Of a stretch of DNA of 64,000 nt, positions 62,126 through 64,000 are shown one piece after another. The stretch is from an uncultured Alphaproteobacteria bacterium (GTDB lineage: Bacteria > Pseudomonadota > Alphaproteobacteria > HIMB59 > GCA-002718135), in NCBI GenBank assembly GCA_902595425.1, contig CACJPV010000001.1, positions 62,001-126,000 of the forward strand, in the 5' to 3' direction. Each line of letters opens with the position of its first letter. The first letter of the stretch is position 1. The notes below the pieces were generated by a model. The model ran no database searches, had not been told where the DNA came from, and saw nothing but the letters and a program-made list of their open reading frames with translations. The position numbers and the translations under genes are program-made.

Positions 62126-62144
62126 AGTTTCAGATCTTGAAACA
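62126..62144. promoter_or_regulatory. TGTTTC-N7-GAAACA operator candidate, copy 3
   Basis: Sequence AGTTTCAGATCTTGAAACA: the consensus of copies 1 and 2 with one outer mismatch (A for T) and the same 7-base spacing. It lies 41-59 bases upstream of the sarcosine-oxidase-type beta gene and 94-112 bases upstream of the divergent Ldh2-family gene. It links this operon to the tmm/tmoX and mgs promoters. Confidence 0.62.
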
Positions 62145-62237
62145 ATTTAAAATATACATATATCTTTAGCCATTTAATCCTTATTGTAAATGCGCTATAA
62201 ATAGACATTTCACATTTGATTTAATAAGAGGAATATT

Positions 62238-63239
62238 ATGACAACTACCGATTTATCCCTGGAAGAAATATATAACTTAGCCTTAAAAACACTCAAATTT
62301 AATGGATGTGATGATCTTAACGCAGAAGCTGTTGCCCATACAGTAACGAATGCGGAAAAAGATGGAAGTGTATCCCACGGACTTTTTAGAATTCCTGGAT
62401 ATATTGCTTCTTTAAAAAGTAAAAAAGTTAAAGGTGATGCACGGCCAAAAAATAATTATCTAACTCAAAACGCAATAAGAGTGGAAGGTGATTATGGATT
62501 CGCCCCAACTGCTATTGGTGTAGGAATTCCAGCTTTAGTAGAGGTTACAAAAAAACATGGTGTAGGTGTTTTAACTATTACTAATACTCACCACTTTGCT
62601 GCTTTATGGCATGAGACCGAGGCTTTAGCAGAAAATGAATTAATTGGCATTGCATGTACTGCTTACAAACCAAGTGTTGCACCCGCTGGTGCAAAAAAAC
62701 CATTATTTGGAACTAATCCAATTTCCTTTGCTTGGCCAAGAAAAAATAAAACTCCTGTAGTTTATGATATGGCAACTTCAACAATGGCGATGGGTGAAGT
62801 ACAAGTTGCTGCAAGAGATGGTCATAAAGTTCCATTCGGTACTGGATTAAATAAAGATGGTGAAAAAACAGATAATCCTTCTGAAATAGCTAATGGAGGA
62901 GTTCTATTAACTTTTGGTGATTATAAAGGATCTGCGATTGCCATGATGATAGAGTTATTAGCAGCTGGATTAGTTGGTGACTTATTTAGTTTTGAAGCAA
63001 AAGAGGCTGACAATAATGATGGTGGTCCTGCACGAGGTGGTGAATTTATAATGGCACTATCTCCAGAATTAATTGCAGGTAATAATTGGAATGATCATGC
63101 AGAAAAATTTTTTGAACAAATGAAATCGCTTAAAGGTGTAAGACTACCTGGTGAGAGAAGACATAAAAATCGTTTAGATACTGGTTCAAGAAGTATTAAT
63201 ACAGAGTTAGTAAATAAAATTATTTCACTATCAGAATAA
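62238..63239 (+). CDS. Ldh2/malate-lactate dehydrogenase family oxidoreductase
   Basis: A 333-residue NAD(P)-dependent oxidoreductase of the Ldh2 fold. Conserved segments include DGSVSHGLFRIPGY, VLTITNTHHFAALWHE, FGTNPISFAWPRK, VYDMATSTMAMG and FGDYKGSAIAMMIELLAAG. The family includes ureidoglycolate, sulfolactate and delta-1-pyrroline/piperideine-2-carboxylate reductases. A convergent proline racemase/epimerase gene 5 bases from its end favours an imino-acid reductase acting in proline or hydroxyproline use. A good ribosome binding site (AGAGGAA) precedes the ATG. Confidence 0.86.
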   Translation: MTTTDLSLEEIYNLALKTLKFNGCDDLNAEAVAHTVTNAEKDGSVSHGLFRIPGYIASLKSKKVKGDARPKNNYLTQNAIRVEGDYGFAPTAIGVGIPALVEVTKKHGVGVLTITNTHHFAALWHETEALAENELIGIACTAYKPSVAPAGAKKPLFGTNPISFAWPRKNKTPVVYDMATSTMAMGEVQVAARDGHKVPFGTGLNKDGEKTDNPSEIANGGVLLTFGDYKGSAIAMMIELLAAGLVGDLFSFEAKEADNNDGGPARGGEFIMALSPELIAGNNWNDHAEKFFEQMKSLKGVRLPGERRHKNRLDTGSRSINTELVNKIISLSE

Positions 63240-63244
63240 AAGTA

Positions 63245-64000
63245 TTAGAGATCTGGCCAGGTATCATTAAGTCTGTAGCCTTCAGGAAAAGGGTCTTTTT
63301 TCGAAACATAAAATTCTTGTTTACCTGTAATAAACGCTGAACCTTTAATTTGGGGTTTAATCATTTTTTTACCATTACTGTTAAATTCTTCTTTTATTTT
63401 TGTTTCAAATGTAGATCCAATAATTGATCTAGAAATAAATGTTTCATTTATATCTATCTCTTTTTTTTCTCTCATAAGTGCAAGCCTAGCTGATGTTCCA
63501 GTCCCACATGGAGATCTATCTAATTTACCAGGTCTAATACTAACTGTATTCCATCCTTCTTTTTGATTTAGATTATTTATTTTGACAGGTTCAATAAATT
63601 GACAGAATGAAATATAGTTTAAAGATGGGAGTGTAGGGTGAGAAAAACCAAACTCATTATTTGCAATTTTTATTATTTCCTTAGATATTTCAACAAATTT
63701 TTTTGCATTCTTAGGTTCAATTGTTAGGTTAAAATCTTTTGCATTGCAAATTATAAATGTATCTCCTCCAAATACAGTACTGACTGTTATTTCTCCAAAA
63801 TTTTGTGATTTAAGTTTAACATCTAATAAATCAACAAAAGATGGGAGATTTTCTATTTCTACCGATTGTACACAATTATTTTTTACTTCAGCTTTTATTG
63901 ATATTAAACCTCCAGGTGCTTCAAGAATAAATTCACTTAAAGGTTCAGTAGATTGAATTATTTTTTTTTCTAATAAAACGGTTGCAACACAAATACTGTT
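63245..64000 (-). CDS. proline racemase / 4-hydroxyproline epimerase family protein, N-terminus outside window
   Basis: The minus-strand frame is open to the window edge, giving the last 251 residues of a proline racemase-family enzyme. The second catalytic cysteine is present in LDRSPCGTGTSARLAL; trans-3-hydroxyproline dehydratases have Thr there, so a racemase or epimerase is favoured. The tail GSAFITGKQEFYVSKKDPFP and DTWPDL is also typical. The first catalytic cysteine lies outside. No in-frame ATG upstream of 63475 is seen in the window, and the ATG at 63475 is internal, inside the conserved domain. Confidence 0.85.
   Translation of the reverse strand, partial: NSICVATVLLEKKIIQSTEPLSEFILEAPGGLISIKAEVKNNCVQSVEIENLPSFVDLLDVKLKSQNFGEITVSTVFGGDTFIICNAKDFNLTIEPKNAKKFVEISKEIIKIANNEFGFSHPTLPSLNYISFCQFIEPVKINNLNQKEGWNTVSIRPGKLDRSPCGTGTSARLALMREKKEIDINETFISRSIIGSTFETKIKEEFNSNGKKMIKPQIKGSAFITGKQEFYVSKKDPFPEGYRLNDTWPDL

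Noticed and set aside
1-64000. Prophage, insertion sequence, CRISPR array, tRNA or rRNA
   Set aside because: No transposase, integrase, phage structural gene, regularly spaced repeat or recognisable RNA gene was noticed by reading; a tRNA or covariance-model search was not possible.

Overview
The window is about 70% A+T, densely packed, and carries genes typical of a streamlined marine alphaproteobacterium: trimethylamine (TMA) and TMAO use, a periplasmic sulfur-oxidation (Sox) cluster, ectoine hydrolase, TRAP and polyamine-type ABC importers, and several EamA exporters. Start codons, very short spacers and overlapping stop codons point to a reduced genome of the SAR11, AEGEAN-169/HIMB59 or SAR116 kind. 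That placement is inference; no rRNA or universal marker gene is present to settle it. No tRNA, rRNA, CRISPR array or insertion sequence was seen.

Layout. 1-4.6 kb: the 3' end of an aldehyde dehydrogenase, an M24 peptidase, a gamma-butyrobetaine-type dioxygenase and two EamA transporters. 4.6-25.0 kb: a methylated-amine region. It holds an ammonium/methylammonium transporter with a 57-residue membrane protein, a type III glutamine synthetase family ligase, and an operon with an FAD oxidoreductase, a second glutamine-synthetase-like ligase and a three-subunit glutamate-synthase-like (N-methylglutamate synthase) set. It continues with an IclR regulator, a choline-kinase-like protein, TMAO demethylase (tdm), a cupin, TMA monooxygenase (tmm) and the TMAO importer tmoXWV. 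25.0-33.9 kb: a sugar or sugar-acid dehydrogenase/dehydratase group. 33.9-36.9 kb: a TRAP transporter. 36.9-46.1 kb: a polyamine-type ABC importer with an aldehyde dehydrogenase, an FAD amino-acid oxidase, an EamA protein and an M19 dipeptidase. 46.1-48.5 kb: an uncharacterised gene pair. 48.7-55.7 kb: sulfur oxidation genes (a blue copper protein, soxS-like, soxYZCDB, soxF and soxE-like), without soxAX. 55.8-62.1 kb: ectoine hydrolase and a four-subunit sarcosine-oxidase-type operon. 62.2-64.0 kb: an Ldh2-type reductase and a truncated proline racemase/hydroxyproline epimerase.

How the genes fit together. TmoXWV imports TMAO, Tmm makes TMAO from TMA, and Tdm splits TMAO to dimethylamine and formaldehyde. 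A GS-like ligase plus the MgsABC-like synthase would convert monomethylamine to N-methylglutamate. The four-subunit oxidase near 60 kb would suit the last step, oxidation of N-methylglutamate with transfer of the carbon to tetrahydrofolate. The only standard step not seen is dimethylamine monooxygenase (dmmDABC).

The most interesting signal found is a 19-bp inverted repeat, consensus TGTTTC-N7-GAAACA. It occurs upstream of the FAD/GS/mgs operon (14862), between tmm and tmoX (20794) and, with one mismatch, upstream of the sarcosine-oxidase-type operon (62126). It is a likely operator of the IclR protein encoded next to the first copy, and it ties the distant 57-62 kb operon to the methylamine pathway.
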